From positions 1 to 19,342 of the forward strand of contig DILC01000002.1 in assembly GCA_002424865.1 (NCBI GenBank): a DNA stretch of 19,342 nucleotides, written 5' to 3'. This DNA is from Rhodocyclaceae bacterium UBA5602 (GTDB taxonomy: Bacteria > Pseudomonadota > Gammaproteobacteria > Burkholderiales > Rhodocyclaceae). A program made the translations under genes and the position numbers. Shown here piece by piece: positions 1-8,222 of the stretch (the first letter of the stretch is position 1; each line of letters starts with the position of its first letter). The notes under the pieces were generated by a model. The model saw nothing but the letters and a program-made list of their open reading frames with translations. It was not told the DNA's origin and made no database searches.

Positions 1-147
1 ATTTGATGCCGGGTCACGCCGCTCGCGCAGCGAGCCGGACAGTGGCCTCCCCCGTGCGGGGGAGGTTGGGAGGGGCGGGCCTCCTTTATGCTGCCTTTCG
101 CGTGTTTCATCATCCGCGGGTAGTATTCATTTACCATGAACGTCAGG
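1..147. repeat. Dispersed intergenic repeat, copy A (cut by the window edge)
   Basis: Copy A shares an exact 37-nt block (85-121) with copy B (1650-1686), and near its left end it matches copy C. It holds the core GCGCAGCGAGCC (25-36), a small hairpin GCTCG/CGAGC (21-25 with 31-35), and a perfect 8-bp hairpin CCTCCCCC-GTGC-GGGGGAGG (46-65). The right end reads CCATGAACGTCAGG and stops about 5 nt beyond the MFS stop codon. The left end seen in copies B and C (TAGCGTGAAACAAC) must lie outside the window. There is no transposase and no clear coding sequence. It is probably a small non-autonomous or REP/MITE-like element. Confidence 0.8.
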
Positions 148-152
148 CAGCT

Positions 153-1499
153 TTAGGCCGTTGTGACGGTCATTTTCTTTGTGCGTATCATCAGCACGCC
201 GACAATCGCCAGCAGCAGCGGCACGGTCAGTGCAGTATAAAACCCGGCCACGCCAAAAGTTTTGAGCAGCCAGCCGCCCAAGCCTGCGCCAACGATGGAG
301 CCCGTGCGCCCCATGCCGATGGCCCAGCCAGCGCCGGTGGCGCGCAATGCCGTTGGATAGGCTTCCATCACCACATAATTCAAGGCGATTTGCGGCAGGC
401 CTACGCCCACGCCGACCGCGCCAATCAGGAAAAACACCAGTGTCCATTGGCTTCCCGCCATGCTCAAGGCCAGGGTGACGGCAATGCCGAACGCCAAGGT
501 CGCGGTGAGCAACACACGCACGGGTTTTCTGGGCAGGTAATAGGCCATCACCAGGCAAAACAGGATCGCCGGGCTGTTGATGACCACCGTGCCCAAAGCC
601 GCTTGTTCGGCGGGCAAGCCCGCGGTTTTAAGCACCGTGGGCAGCCATAACAGCAGCATGAACCAGGCCGCCCAGTTGCAAAAATAAGTCAGCCACACGG
701 CCAGCGTGTTGCGTAAAAACCGGGGTTGCAGCAAGGCTGTGAACGAGGCTTGCGCGGTTTTTTCGGGGGCGATTTGCGCGCTGGCTTTGATGGTTTCAGG
801 CGTGGCGGTTGGCAACATCCTGGCGAGCAGCGCCTGGATTTTTTCTTGATGCAAACCCAGATTTTTCACGGCCAAAAAGAAGGGCGACTCAGGCAGGCGC
901 ACCAGGAGCACCAGCAAAAACAGCAGCGGCAAAACGCCGCCAACAATAAAAATGCCTTGCCAGCCGATTTGCGGCAGCAAGCGTGAAGCCAATAAACCGC
1001 CGCCAATCGCCCCCGCAGGCAAGCCCAGCAATGAGCCGGTAATCAGCAAGCCACGGTGGCGCGCGGGCGAGAGCTCGCTGACCAACGAGAGCAAAACGGG
1101 CACTGCGCCCCCCATGCCAAGACCCGTAAAAAATCGCGCCAGCAAAATTTCATGCGGCGAGCGGGCAAAACCGGTGAGCAGGGAAAAAACACCAAAAACA
1201 AGTACCGCCCACAGCACGGCAGTGCGTCGGCCAATGCGGTCGCCTAATGAACCCAAGGAGATCGCGCCCAAGGCCATGCCCAATGTGCCGGCTACGATCA
1301 GCGGCGTGAGCTCATTGGGCCCTAGATTGAATGCGCTGGCAATGGCCGGGCCAGTAAAGGCGATGGCTTGGGTATCAAAGCCATCGAACAGGGTGATGCC
1401 AAAGCACAGAAAAAACGTTTGCCACTGAAAGCGGCTGATCGGCGCTGCGTCAAGCAAAGCTCGGGCAGTGGCGGCCTGGGTCTGAAGGGTGTTTTCCAT
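153..1499 (-). CDS. MFS transporter, AAHS (aromatic acid:H+ symporter) type
   Basis: A 448-residue inner-membrane secondary transporter with about 12 hydrophobic segments. The first helix carries DGFD (in LFDGFDTQAIAF), the acidic motif typical of the aromatic acid/H+ symporter family (PcaK, BenK and relatives). The loop after helix 2 has the MFS signature GDRIGRR, and LPESP follows helix 6, as is common in this group. By family, the substrate is an aromatic or other small organic acid taken up with protons. The exact substrate cannot be read from the sequence, and no catabolic genes adjoin it. The ATG at 1499 gives a short cytoplasmic tail before helix 1. No strong ribosome-binding site is visible. 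The gene stands alone, with dispersed repeats on both sides: copy B upstream, and copy A starting right after its TAA. Confidence 0.85.
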   Translation of the reverse strand: MENTLQTQAATARALLDAAPISRFQWQTFFLCFGITLFDGFDTQAIAFTGPAIASAFNLGPNELTPLIVAGTLGMALGAISLGSLGDRIGRRTAVLWAVLVFGVFSLLTGFARSPHEILLARFFTGLGMGGAVPVLLSLVSELSPARHRGLLITGSLLGLPAGAIGGGLLASRLLPQIGWQGIFIVGGVLPLLFLLVLLVRLPESPFFLAVKNLGLHQEKIQALLARMLPTATPETIKASAQIAPEKTAQASFTALLQPRFLRNTLAVWLTYFCNWAAWFMLLLWLPTVLKTAGLPAEQAALGTVVINSPAILFCLVMAYYLPRKPVRVLLTATLAFGIAVTLALSMAGSQWTLVFFLIGAVGVGVGLPQIALNYVVMEAYPTALRATGAGWAIGMGRTGSIVGAGLGGWLLKTFGVAGFYTALTVPLLLAIVGVLMIRTKKMTVTTA

Positions 1500-1541
1500 A
1501 GGGGCAAGAATATGCGGGTTGGTTAAATGGTGGGCAGGGTG

Positions 1542-1570
1542 ATTCTAAGCGGCCGTTTAGCGTGAAACAA
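1542..1570 (-). promoter_or_regulatory. Candidate sigma-70 promoter for the MFS gene, -35 inside repeat copy B
   Basis: On the minus strand TTGTTT (1565-1570) and TAGAAT (1542-1547) are 17 nt apart, and transcription would start about 35 nt before the ATG at 1499. The -10 matches consensus at 5 of 6 positions, but the -35 at only 3 of 6. The -35 lies in the terminal GTTGTTTCACG of the repeat, so the insertion may supply part of the promoter. This is a prediction from sequence only. Confidence 0.3.
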
Positions 1571-1707
1571 CAGATACGGAGCCTCGTGTGATATCGAGCG
1601 CAGCGAGCCGCTTGGAAGCCCCGCCCTGGGGTGTGGGGCGGGGCGGGCCTTTATGCTGCCTTTCGCGTGTTTCATCATCCGCGGGTGGCATTTGCTTGCC
1701 ATGAGCG
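1558..1707. repeat. Dispersed intergenic repeat, copy B
   Basis: Copy B fills the space between the DUF748 gene stop (1708-1710) and the MFS promoter region. It begins TAGCGTGAAACAAC, as copy C does, has the core GCGCAGCGAGCC (1598-1609), and ends with the shared 37-nt block and GCCATGAGCG. Its hairpin is GCCCCGCCC (1618-1626) pairing with GGGCGGGGC (1636-1644), nine perfect pairs. The stem sequence differs from copy A, yet pairing is kept. The ends carry a short imperfect inverted repeat (GTGAAACAACG against CGTGTTTCATC). Confidence 0.85.
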
Positions 1708-4700
1708 TTAGCGTAATGAGAACAGCGCCTTGCCGCCTTGGGCTGCGGGCCTGGGGGTGGCCTCTGCGGCGTTGCCTGTTGCGATTTTTCCCGCTTCAAT
1801 TTTGGCGGAACGCAAAAATACCCGTTCCGGAGCGACTTTGCCTTGCTCAATGAGCCAGCTTTGTACCTGCTGTGCGCGGCTCTCGGCGAGCGCGAGCAAA
1901 TCGCTTTCCACAGGTAAAAAGTGGTTCAGCAAAAGCGCTTTCATGTTTTGTTCAGGCAGGCTCTTTTGCAAGCCGATGAGGTTGCGCGGCTTATCCTTGA
2001 TGTCCTCGGTTTTATAAACTTTTTCCAGATAGTGCGTGGTTTCTTCTGCGGTGAGGCTGATTTCTTCTGTGGCGCCTGCGGCTTTGCCTTTACTGGCGAG
2101 CTCGGCTTGTTTCAAGTTGAGCATTTTGCGCGCCAGGGTGGCTTGGCTTAACCCGGCCTGGTCGCTGGCCGGGTCTGCCGTGCCGGTGATTTCCAGCTTT
2201 AAGCCCGGGCGCTCTGCCAGTGCTTTGGCCAGTGCTTCCAGGCGCGGCATCATGTCTTGCGTGATGAGTGCTTGCCCGGCAGGAAAGCTGATTTCGGACA
2301 AGTCTTCGCCACCGCCAAAGAGCGAGCCCAGCAAGGCAAATGGCGAGGTGACGGCTTTGCTCAGCAAGTTGCCCAGCACTTGCCAGATAATGCCGCCGAG
2401 GCTGAATTCCGGATCGTTGAGCGAGCCGGAAATGGGCAGGTTGATGTCGATCTCACCGCGTGAATTGCGCAGCAGGGCAACGGCGAGCGTGACTGGGATG
2501 GATAAGGCGTCACGGCTTTCCACCTTTTCACCAAACGTGAGCTGGTCAAGAAAAATATGGTTCGTGGCTTCGAGCTGCCCCTGCCTGATTTTGTAATCCA
2601 CTTCGGCCGAGAGCTTGCCCTTTTCGATCCGGTAGCCCACATAGCGGCCGGAATAGCTCGATAAGGGCGAGAGATCGATGCTGCGTGCCCTGGCATGAAT
2701 CGCGAGGCTAATGGGTTTTGACAGTGGATCAATCTGGCCGGTGATATCCAGCGGCGCTGTGCGTTCGATTTTGCCATGCAGTGCCACAGCGCTCAGCGTG
2801 CCGGCTTTGATCGGATCCACTTGGCCGGTTAACTGCGTGATCTGGGTGGCATAGTTGGGCTGGATGAAGTGATCGGTAAAGTCCACCGTGCCATTGGCAA
2901 AGGTGATGCGGCCGATGCGGATGTTGGGTGCAGTAGCTGTTGTGCTGGGGGCAGGGGCTTGGGCAGCGGGAGATTTAGGGGGGGCTTGGGTTTTCGCTGC
3001 CTTTTTGCCGGGATCCCCGGCTTTTTGCCGCGCCGTAGCGAGCTGGTTCAGATTGAGATTGCCTTCTTTGGTGAGCAATACCTTGGCAAAAAAGTTTTTC
3101 AAGTCGATGTTGCCCAGATTCGCCGCGAACGGCTGGGCGGCCGACGGCGTGGAAACTTCCAGGCCGGAAAAATTGAGCGTCTGCCAGCGCAGGAGGTCTT
3201 CCGAGGTGGTTTTATCCAGCAGGCTGATTTGGTTCAGCCGTAGATCGCCCGTGGTCTTGCCAATGTGGTCGCGCCACTCGAATTGACCTTTGAAATCCGC
3301 ATTGCCGCGCGTGAGTATCACGGGTAATTGGTCAGCTACCCAACCCTGGAGCGCGACTAAATCCAGCTGGCTGACATCAAGTGCCAAGTTGGCTTCACCA
3401 CTTTGGGCGACTTCACCGGCAATATCAAGATGGCCGTTCTGGTTGAGCTCGCCCTTGATTCGCAAGGCAATCGGGCGGGTGCCATCGCTGTGGATGGCGC
3501 CAGTGGCCAGCGTTAAAGCCGTGATGCTGATGGGCAGGGATTGGGCGATGGTGGTGTCGCGATAATTTACCTGCCCTTGATTGAGCGTAATTTGCCCTAC
3601 TGACCATTGCCAGGGTTTGCCAGGTTTACGGGGAGCGGCCGGGTCTGTTTTGGCTTGAACGGGCGGTTTGCGGGTGGTTTGCATTTGGGCAAAATTAAAG
3701 CTGTCAACCCCGTCACGCAGGAGCGCTAACACGGGCTGATCCAGCGTGACTTCACCAATGCTGGCCTGACGTTTTAAAACATCCACCGAGATTTTGCGCA
3801 AATGCAAGGCGTCCATCCCGGCTTGCACGTGCTGGTTCAATAAGGACGCTTTGAATTGCTTGAATGAAGCCTCCCCCGTTACGCCCAGCGCCGTCCTGCC
3901 AGCGCCGACTTTTGCGAACTGGATGTCCAGTTTCGTGGAGAGGCGCAAGCGCTCGATACTGACGGGAAGCTGCACGTAAGGGCGCAGGTAAGGCAGGGCG
4001 GCAGTGAGGTCGGCATTGTCCAGATCAAGCTGCAGGCTGGCATCCTTGCTGGCGGCAAAAGGGCGCGCCTTGCCGCCGAGTTTGAGCGGCGAGCCATTCA
4101 GTTTGGCAGTAAAGACGGGATGGATGAACACATCGGTTTCGGCCGGGACATTGGCAATCAAGGGCAGGTTGAGGTTGATTTCGCTCAAGGTGTCGGTGTG
4201 TTGGGCCAGCTTGTCCTGCCAGACAATGCGGCCGCCCTCCAGGCGGATGTTGCTGATTGAAAACTCGGGCGCGGGCTTGCCGTCATCCGGCTTGTTGAGC
4301 CATTCGTCGAGCAAGTCTGACACATCCAGCCGGCCGCTGGCCACCCGCGTGAGGGTGAGCTCGGGGGCAATCAGGCGCACGGCGGAGATCACCGGCAAGC
4401 GGCGGGTCAAGGTTTGGACGGAAACGTCCACATACAGCGATTTGATCCGCAGCACGTCGCCCACTTTGACGTCGTTGACCGTTGCCTCCAACGTATAGGG
4501 AGCGATGTGGATCGCGCCGATGGTGACGGGGCGATGCAGTTGTTCGGTCAGTAAAATTTCCAGCTTGGTTTTGGCAAAACCGGGCAGCCAGAAATAGCCG
4601 AGCACGCCAAACAGGGCAGCCAGAAAAAACAGTGCGGCAGCGCTGGTTGCCAGGCGCTTTGGCCAGCGGGGCGGGTTTTTTGCGGCGGCACCTTGCGTCG

Positions 4701-4722
4701 TGGTTGCGGCAGGTGTTGTCAT
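1708..4722 (-). CDS. DUF748 (AsmA-like) envelope protein with C-terminal OmpA-like region
   Basis: A 1004-residue protein. An N-terminal signal anchor (about residues 25-48, ending near FWLPGFAKTKLE) is followed by text typical of AsmA/DUF748 proteins: a helix of the LEILLTEQLHRPVTIGAI type, then long beta-rich repeats. A Pro/Ala-rich linker lies near 565-600. A second beta-rich block opens with IRIGRITFANGTVDFTD. From about 811 an OmpA-like fold begins (FPAGQALITQDMMPRLEALA, then LKLEITGTADP), and the protein ends FSLR as many DUF748 proteins do. AsmA-like proteins are inner-membrane anchored, span the periplasm and are linked to lipid traffic or outer-membrane homeostasis. The role of this member is not known. 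The ATG overlaps the stop of the LLM gene (ATGA), so translation is probably coupled. Repeat copy B begins at its stop codon. Confidence 0.85.
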   Translation of the reverse strand: MTTPAATTTQGAAAKNPPRWPKRLATSAAALFFLAALFGVLGYFWLPGFAKTKLEILLTEQLHRPVTIGAIHIAPYTLEATVNDVKVGDVLRIKSLYVDVSVQTLTRRLPVISAVRLIAPELTLTRVASGRLDVSDLLDEWLNKPDDGKPAPEFSISNIRLEGGRIVWQDKLAQHTDTLSEINLNLPLIANVPAETDVFIHPVFTAKLNGSPLKLGGKARPFAASKDASLQLDLDNADLTAALPYLRPYVQLPVSIERLRLSTKLDIQFAKVGAGRTALGVTGEASFKQFKASLLNQHVQAGMDALHLRKISVDVLKRQASIGEVTLDQPVLALLRDGVDSFNFAQMQTTRKPPVQAKTDPAAPRKPGKPWQWSVGQITLNQGQVNYRDTTIAQSLPISITALTLATGAIHSDGTRPIALRIKGELNQNGHLDIAGEVAQSGEANLALDVSQLDLVALQGWVADQLPVILTRGNADFKGQFEWRDHIGKTTGDLRLNQISLLDKTTSEDLLRWQTLNFSGLEVSTPSAAQPFAANLGNIDLKNFFAKVLLTKEGNLNLNQLATARQKAGDPGKKAAKTQAPPKSPAAQAPAPSTTATAPNIRIGRITFANGTVDFTDHFIQPNYATQITQLTGQVDPIKAGTLSAVALHGKIERTAPLDITGQIDPLSKPISLAIHARARSIDLSPLSSYSGRYVGYRIEKGKLSAEVDYKIRQGQLEATNHIFLDQLTFGEKVESRDALSIPVTLAVALLRNSRGEIDINLPISGSLNDPEFSLGGIIWQVLGNLLSKAVTSPFALLGSLFGGGEDLSEISFPAGQALITQDMMPRLEALAKALAERPGLKLEITGTADPASDQAGLSQATLARKMLNLKQAELASKGKAAGATEEISLTAEETTHYLEKVYKTEDIKDKPRNLIGLQKSLPEQNMKALLLNHFLPVESDLLALAESRAQQVQSWLIEQGKVAPERVFLRSAKIEAGKIATGNAAEATPRPAAQGGKALFSLR

Positions 4723-5729
4723 GCGGATTCCAGGGCAAAGCGTTGCGCTAACAGTTCGATGGTGCGAAAGCGCGCTTTAAGACTTGGCGCTACGGTCAGC
4801 ACGAGCATTTCGTCAGTTTGAAACGTGTCCTGCAATGCCCGCATCCGTTCCGCCACTTGCTCGGGCGTGCCGATGATGCTGCGCGGCCGCTCGTTCAGCA
4901 TGACCTGGCGGTCCCGTTCCGAGTATGTCAGCGATTTCGCTTCTTCAACCGTTGGCACAGGCAGGTTTTGCCCATAGGCCATAAAAAGACGGCGTAAATC
5001 CACGGCAGCGGTGATGTCCGCCGCTTCGGCTTCGGTCTCGGCAACGATGGCAAAAACGGCTACGGCGCTGCGCGGTTTTGCCTCGAAACCCGGCTGAAAA
5101 TTCTCGCGGTACATTTGCATGACGGCCTCCCCATGCTGCGCATTGATGAATTGCGCAAAGCAGAACGGAATGCCCAGGTGCGCGGCCAGCGAGCCGCCAA
5201 AGTCGGATGAGCCCAGCATCCATAGCTCCGGCCGTGTGTCGATTTCCGGCTGCAGGGCGAGCCCGTGATAAGCGTGGCTTTCGGGTACGGTGTTGGTGAA
5301 TAGCCAGATCAGCTCCTGCACTTGCTGCGGGAATAAGTCGCTGCGCAGGCCATTGGGCGAGACGGCGCGCGCCGTGCGCTGGTCCGTGCCAGGCGCGCGG
5401 CCAACGCCTAAATCAATGCGGCCGGGAAATAGCGCTTCCAACATCAAAAATTGCTCGGCCACTTTCCAGGCCGAGTAATACGGCAGCATGATGCCGCCCG
5501 AGCCTATGCGCAGGCGGCGAGTGGCGCTGGCCAGCCGCGCGATCATGACTTCCGGACAAGGGTTGGCCACGCTGCGCGCGCCGTGGTGTTCTGCGCACCA
5601 GTAACGGTAAAAGCCCAAGTCGTCAGCCGCCTGGGCAAAATCCACCGTGGCTGCTACCGCGTCGGCAACACGTTGGCCTGAGATGACGGGGGTTTGATCG
5701 AGGATGGAGAGTTTGAGTGGACGTGTCAT
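4719..5729 (-). CDS. LLM-class flavin-dependent oxidoreductase (luciferase-like, MsnO8/YhbW type)
   Basis: A 336-residue single-domain TIM-barrel enzyme of the bacterial luciferase-like family, expected to use reduced FMN. Recognisable segments are LSILDQTPV at the N-terminus, YRYWCAEHHG (residues about 40-50, the conserved EHH), RIGSGGIMLPYYS, FPGRIDLGVGRAPGTD, and LWMLGSSDFGGSLAAHLGIPF. The spacing fits the alkanal monooxygenase-like subgroup (MsnO8/YhbW). The natural substrate of this subgroup is generally unknown, and nothing nearby identifies one. The ATG at 5729 is the first Met before the conserved beta strand, with no clear Shine-Dalgarno sequence. Its TGA overlaps the ATG of the DUF748 gene by 4 nt, making a two-gene unit with no obvious functional link. 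Confidence 0.88.
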   Translation of the reverse strand: MTRPLKLSILDQTPVISGQRVADAVAATVDFAQAADDLGFYRYWCAEHHGARSVANPCPEVMIARLASATRRLRIGSGGIMLPYYSAWKVAEQFLMLEALFPGRIDLGVGRAPGTDQRTARAVSPNGLRSDLFPQQVQELIWLFTNTVPESHAYHGLALQPEIDTRPELWMLGSSDFGGSLAAHLGIPFCFAQFINAQHGEAVMQMYRENFQPGFEAKPRSAVAVFAIVAETEAEAADITAAVDLRRLFMAYGQNLPVPTVEEAKSLTYSERDRQVMLNERPRSIIGTPEQVAERMRALQDTFQTDEMLVLTVAPSLKARFRTIELLAQRFALESA

Positions 5730-6147
5730 GGTCGGAAATGTTTAAAAAGTCGGCTTTCGCAAGACGGCGATGATAAGGGATTGAACGCGCCCTGGGCTGT
5801 CTGCTGCGCTTGCGCATGAGGTTGTCGTCCATGCGGATGGTCATGCCAGTTTCGCCAGGTGTCCTGGCATGGTGTCCCGGCATGATGGCAACTTGACTGC
5901 TGGCAGTAGAATTGACGGCCTGGCCAATCAACAGCAAGGCAGTAAATAAATTGTGCAGGCAGCCTGTCTTTTTGAGCGTTAAATGGATACAAGAATAGCC
6001 CCACCTCCACTCATTGTTCCGGTCTCATTGTTCCGGCGGGCCGCCCCACCCATCCTGCTCTTCGCGGGGAGGCTTTTATCCGGCTCGCTGCGCCCGGTGA
6101 TTGCACAGCGCACTTGCCTAAGTATTTCACGTTAAAGAGGAAAAGAA
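5730..6147. other. 418-bp intergenic region between divergent genes
   Basis: No convincing gene lies here. The region holds an inverted repeat ATGCCAG (5843-5849) / CTGGCAT (5864-5870) with further TGGCA/GGCAT words around it, a copy of the 12-mer AAAAAGTCGGCT (5744-5755) just ahead of the LLM start, and a tandem 13-bp direct repeat CTCATTGTTCCGG (6010-6022 and 6024-6036). It also holds the degenerate repeat copy D. Divergent promoters for the LLM gene (minus) and the EamA gene (plus) must lie here, but no -35/-10 pair stands out. No B12-box-like riboswitch core was recognised. Confidence 0.6.
6037..6100. repeat. Degenerate dispersed repeat, copy D (inverted)
   Basis: On the minus strand it matches the core of copy A: GCGCAGCGAGCCGGA is identical over 15 nt, followed by GCCTCCCC at the same relative position and a G-rich arm ending GGGGCGG. 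The core lies at 6082-6093. The arms GCCGCCCC (6040-6047) and GGGGAGGC (6066-6073) pair at 7 of 8 positions. The outer ends of the family (TAGCGTGAAACAAC and the TTTCGCGTGTTTCATC block) are missing, so it is either a decayed copy or a shorter relative. Confidence 0.5.
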
Positions 6148-7077
6148 ATGACAAATCAAGGTGCAGTCAGTCAGCGCACCGCATGGGTGTTGCTGGCGGC
6201 GGTGGTGGTGTTCTGGGGGGTGAATTGGCCGGTGATGAAGTATGGCCTGCAGTATGTGCCGCCGCTCACGTTTGCGACTTTGCGCATGGCGATGGGGGCG
6301 GTGGTGTTGGCGCTGGTTGCGGGTTGGCGAGGCGAGTTAAAAGTGCCGCATCGGGAGGATTTGCCGCTCGTGTTTGGCGTGGGTTTGCTGCAAATGGCTG
6401 CGTTCATGGGTTTGGTGAATGTTGGTTTGCAATATGTACCGGCCGGGCGTTCTGCCATTCTGGCTTACACCACGCCACTGTGGGTTGTGCCCTTGGCGGT
6501 GTTGTTATTGGGCGAATCGCTCACGCGCTTGCGGGTGCTGGGCCTGGTGCTGGGTTTGGGCGGGGTGGCGGTGTTGTTCAATCCGCTGGGTTTTGATTGG
6601 CACGACCCGCATGTGGTGCTGGGGAACGGCTTGTTGTTGTTTGCCGCTTTGTTGTGGGCGCTATTGATTGTGAAGGTACGCGGACATCGCTGGACGGGCT
6701 CGCCCCTGTCGTTAATGCCTTGGCAATTACTGGTGGCAATCTTGGCCATGCTGCCTTTTGTTTATTTTTTTGAAGGCGATAATGCCATTCATTGGGGCGC
6801 GCCCTTAGCCTGGGTTCTGGTCTATAACGGGCCGATTGCCACGGCATTCTGTTTTTGGGCGATGATCAGCGTGACCCGCGCATTGCCCGCCATTACCACC
6901 AGTTTGAGCACCTTGTGCGTGCCTTTGGTAGGCTATGTCACGGCGGTGCTGGTATTGGGCGAGGCGGTGAGCTTGACTAATGCTGTGGGCTTCGCACTGA
7001 TTTTGGGCGGCTTGGTTTTTGCGTCGTTGAGCGACTGGAAGAAAAGCCAGGAGTTAAAACATGCGCAGGCTGCTTGA
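6148..7077 (+). CDS. EamA/DMT-family transporter
   Basis: A 309-residue inner-membrane protein with about ten hydrophobic helices in two EamA repeats. The first contains WGVNWPVMKYGLQYVPPL, the usual W-G-x-N/x-P opening of DMT exporters, and the repeats join around the DWHDP loop. The family exports or exchanges metabolites such as amino acids, purines or related compounds, and this substrate cannot be predicted. The ATG at 6148 follows AGAGG (6136-6140) at 7-nt spacing, a good ribosome-binding site. The last 17 nt overlap the start of the btuF-like gene, so the two are cotranscribed and probably coupled. Confidence 0.85.
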   Translation: MTNQGAVSQRTAWVLLAAVVVFWGVNWPVMKYGLQYVPPLTFATLRMAMGAVVLALVAGWRGELKVPHREDLPLVFGVGLLQMAAFMGLVNVGLQYVPAGRSAILAYTTPLWVVPLAVLLLGESLTRLRVLGLVLGLGGVAVLFNPLGFDWHDPHVVLGNGLLLFAALLWALLIVKVRGHRWTGSPLSLMPWQLLVAILAMLPFVYFFEGDNAIHWGAPLAWVLVYNGPIATAFCFWAMISVTRALPAITTSLSTLCVPLVGYVTAVLVLGEAVSLTNAVGFALILGGLVFASLSDWKKSQELKHAQAA

Positions 7078-8107
7078 ATTGGTTACGCACAAAAAACCGT
7101 CATGGCAGCATAGCGGCCAGGCGCTAGCCGGGTGGGTGGCGGTGAAGCCTTATTTGTTATTGGTATCTTTGTTTGCCGCCATGGGGTGCGGTATGGCTAG
7201 GGCGCAAGCTGTATCGGCCCTGCCGCAGCCAGAGGCAGCCCGGCCGGGTGGGCTGGCGCCCAAGCTTGCCAGGACTGTCAAGCCAGCACAGCGCATCGTG
7301 AGCTTGTCACCGCATATTACCGAGCTGGTGTATGCCGCCGGGGCAGGCGCCAAGTTGGTTGGCAATGTTGACTATGGCGATTACCCGGAGGCGGCCAAAG
7401 CCTTGCCTAAAATCGGTGGTTATTCACGGCTTGATTTGGAAGCGATTCTGGCTTTAAAGCCAGACTTGGTGCTGGCCTGGGAGAGCGGCAATTCCCCGGC
7501 TGCGTTGGCAAAACTGCGTCAGATGGGTATTGCGGTGGATGTCTCGCAACCAGACCGCATGGCTGATGTGGCCAACGAGATTGCGCGCTATGGCGTGTTG
7601 GCTGGCACATCGGCGGTGGCGGATGCGGCTGCGGCGGCCTTTCGCACGCGTCAAGCGGCATTGGCCGCGCGTTACAGCCAGCGTCCCCCAGTCACTGTGT
7701 TCTATCAAATCTGGCGGCAGCCTTTAATGACCGTCAATGACCAGCAAATCATCAGTGATGCGATTCGCCTATGCGGCGGGCGCAATGTGTTTGGCGCTTT
7801 ACCTGTTTTGGCGCCCACGGTGACGCTAGAAGCCGTCATTGCGGCCAACCCGGAAGCGATTGTCGCCAGTGGCATGGGGGGCGAGCGTCCGGAATGGTTG
7901 AACGACTGGCGACGCTGGAAAACCCTGACGGCAGTCAAGCGCGATAACCTGTATTTCATACCGCCAGAGGAAATACAACGCCACACGCCGCGCTTGCTGG
8001 ACGGGGCAGAAAAGCTTTGTCAGGCGCTGGAGTCGGCACGCGCAAAGCGTGGGGCTGGGCCTGATGTGATTAAACCCGCCATGAAGCCGTCGGCTGAGGC
8101 AAAATAA
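7061..8107 (+). CDS. btuF: BtuF-like periplasmic cobalamin-binding protein (ABC substrate-binding, class III)
   Basis: A 348-residue substrate-binding protein with an N-terminal export segment (YLLLVSLFAAMGCGMARAQA, about residues 31-50) after an unusually long leader of about 30 residues. The mature part follows E. coli BtuF closely in pattern: IVSLSPHITELVYAAGAG, then DYP, the domain linker region LDLEAILALKPDLVLAWESG, VFYQIWRQPLMTVN, LCGGRNVF and PEAIVASG. It should bind cobalamin in the periplasm and deliver it to BtuCD. No btuC, btuD or btuB gene is in the window. The ATG at 7061 has AGGAG (7049-7053) 7 nt upstream, inside the end of the EamA gene. A cobalamin role fits the B12 operon 2.2 kb away. 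A related corrinoid, heme or siderophore ligand is less likely. Confidence 0.85.
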   Translation: MRRLLELVTHKKPSWQHSGQALAGWVAVKPYLLLVSLFAAMGCGMARAQAVSALPQPEAARPGGLAPKLARTVKPAQRIVSLSPHITELVYAAGAGAKLVGNVDYGDYPEAAKALPKIGGYSRLDLEAILALKPDLVLAWESGNSPAALAKLRQMGIAVDVSQPDRMADVANEIARYGVLAGTSAVADAAAAAFRTRQAALAARYSQRPPVTVFYQIWRQPLMTVNDQQIISDAIRLCGGRNVFGALPVLAPTVTLEAVIAANPEAIVASGMGGERPEWLNDWRRWKTLTAVKRDNLYFIPPEEIQRHTPRLLDGAEKLCQALESARAKRGAGPDVIKPAMKPSAEAK

Positions 8108-8130
8108 ACAGGGCCTTTCCTTTACGTCAC

Positions 8131-8149
8131 GCTACCTGCCGCAGGTAGC
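8131..8149. terminator. 19-bp perfect inverted repeat between convergent genes (possible bidirectional terminator)
   Basis: GCTACCTGC, one central C, then GCAGGTAGC, lying 24 nt beyond the btuF stop and 74 nt beyond the stop of the opposing EamA gene. Its position suggests a shared transcription end. Neither strand has a U-tract after the stem (plus reads AAAAATTA, minus reads GTGACG), so a classical intrinsic terminator is not clear. It may instead be a 3'-end stabilising hairpin or a protein-binding site. Confidence 0.45.
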
Positions 8150-8222
8150 AAAAATTATCCAGGCTTGGGCAGGGAAATCCTAAAAACAAGCTTTGGCGCA
8201 TCCAGGAAACATTCAAGCGAAA

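Noticed and set aside
3..650. Long plus-strand open frame opposite the MFS gene
   Set aside because: It lies antisense to a well-recognised transporter, contains low-complexity H/Q-rich text, begins inside the repeat and matches no family I know.
1557..1850. Minus-strand 97-codon open frame spanning repeat copy B and the end of the DUF748 gene
   Set aside because: Most of it is repeat sequence read in another frame, and the frame is not kept between repeat copies because of indels in the hairpin region. A small ORF beginning at ATG within the right end of the repeat was also considered and dropped for the same reason.
5730..6147. Cobalamin riboswitch ahead of the EamA-btuF unit
   Set aside because: No B12-box-like core or matching helices were recognised on the plus strand. 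A covariance-model search with the Rfam cobalamin family would settle this.
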